NCBI GenBank assembly: GCA_021153285.1
Contig: JAGKTT010000048.1
Coordinates: 1 to 13,737 of the forward strand
Direction of reading: 5' to 3'
Length of the DNA stretch: 13,737 bases
DNA from: Bacteroidia bacterium
GTDB taxonomy: Bacteria; Bacteroidota; Bacteroidia; Bacteroidales; UBA932
Shown: positions 13,659-13,737 of the stretch, piece by piece
How positions within the stretch are numbered: position 1 is the stretch's first letter
Layout: each line of letters starts with the position of its first letter
Notes under the pieces: model-generated
The model's input: only the letters and a program-made list of their open reading frames with translations
The model's database searches: none
What the model was told of the DNA's origin: nothing
Position numbers and translations under genes: made by a program

Positions 13659-13737
13659 ACAAGTTGAAGTTTATTTTTGTCGAGAACAAGGAAGACAAGC
13701 TCTGAAGGAGGGAGTTACCTTGTGGTAATGACCGACT
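13659..13737. other. Unassigned window end, with a possible gene start
   Basis: No recognisable gene lies here. AAGGAGGGA (13705-13713) resembles a strong ribosome-binding site. It is followed by a small hairpin TTACC-TTGT-GGTAA (13715-13728) and then ATG at 13728-13730, 14 bases on. Only three codons remain before the window ends, so this start can be neither confirmed nor excluded. Confidence 0.2.

Noticed and set aside
1..13737. CRISPR arrays, insertion sequences, phage genes or integration sites, including at tRNA-Asp
   Set aside because: No regularly spaced repeats, transposase, integrase or duplicated tRNA 3' end was seen in the window.

Overview
The window looks like a chromosomal stretch from a member of the order Bacteroidales. 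The signs are: perfect Bacteroidetes-type promoter boxes (TTTG, 19-20 bases, TAnnTTTG), few Shine-Dalgarno sequences, an Na+-NQR gene, a FimA/Mfa-type fimbrial cluster with lipoprotein signal peptides, and a tRNA without an encoded CCA. I cannot name the genus.

Layout. The 3' end of nqrF (2-298, +) meets, across a bidirectional hairpin terminator (305-343), a five-gene minus-strand operon running from 5688 down to 342. In transcription order it encodes a DADEF-type glycosyltransferase, a GT2 glycosyltransferase, a capsular-polysaccharide-synthesis-like glycosyltransferase that seems to have lost the middle of its domain, a diacylglycerol-kinase-like lipid kinase, and an LTA-synthase/MdoB-like membrane phosphoglycerol transferase. 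The genes are packed with ATGA overlaps or gaps of 1-11 bases. The promoter (5768-5799) stands back to back with a second one (5815-5845) that drives an LpxL/HtrB-like lipid acyltransferase (5873-6763, +). A decayed copy of the GT2 gene lies tail to tail with the acyltransferase (6767-7087, -).

An AT-rich gap with small repeats (7088-7254) leads to a three-gene fimbrial operon (7255-10005, +): a small secreted beta-rich protein, a FimA/Mfa1-type fimbrillin lipoprotein, and an Mfa2/DUF4906-like anchor or tip lipoprotein. Its last gene overlaps the 3' end of uvrA (9996-12866, -) by 10 bases. uvrA is divergent from a small heat-shock protein gene (13011-13463, +), which is followed by tRNA-Asp(GTC) (13563-13636, +). 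The tRNA promoter sits within a 13-bp inverted repeat.

How the genes may work together. The minus-strand operon with its divergent acyltransferase looks like a cell-envelope module: glycosyltransferases build a glycan or glycolipid, the LtaS/MdoB-like enzyme adds phosphoglycerol-type groups, and the lipid kinase could recycle the diacylglycerol released by that transfer. This is an inference from family knowledge and gene order. It resembles the logic of Gram-positive lipoteichoic acid synthesis and is the most interesting candidate system here. The fimbrial operon adds a second surface function. The nqrF, uvrA, hsp20 and tRNA genes are housekeeping.
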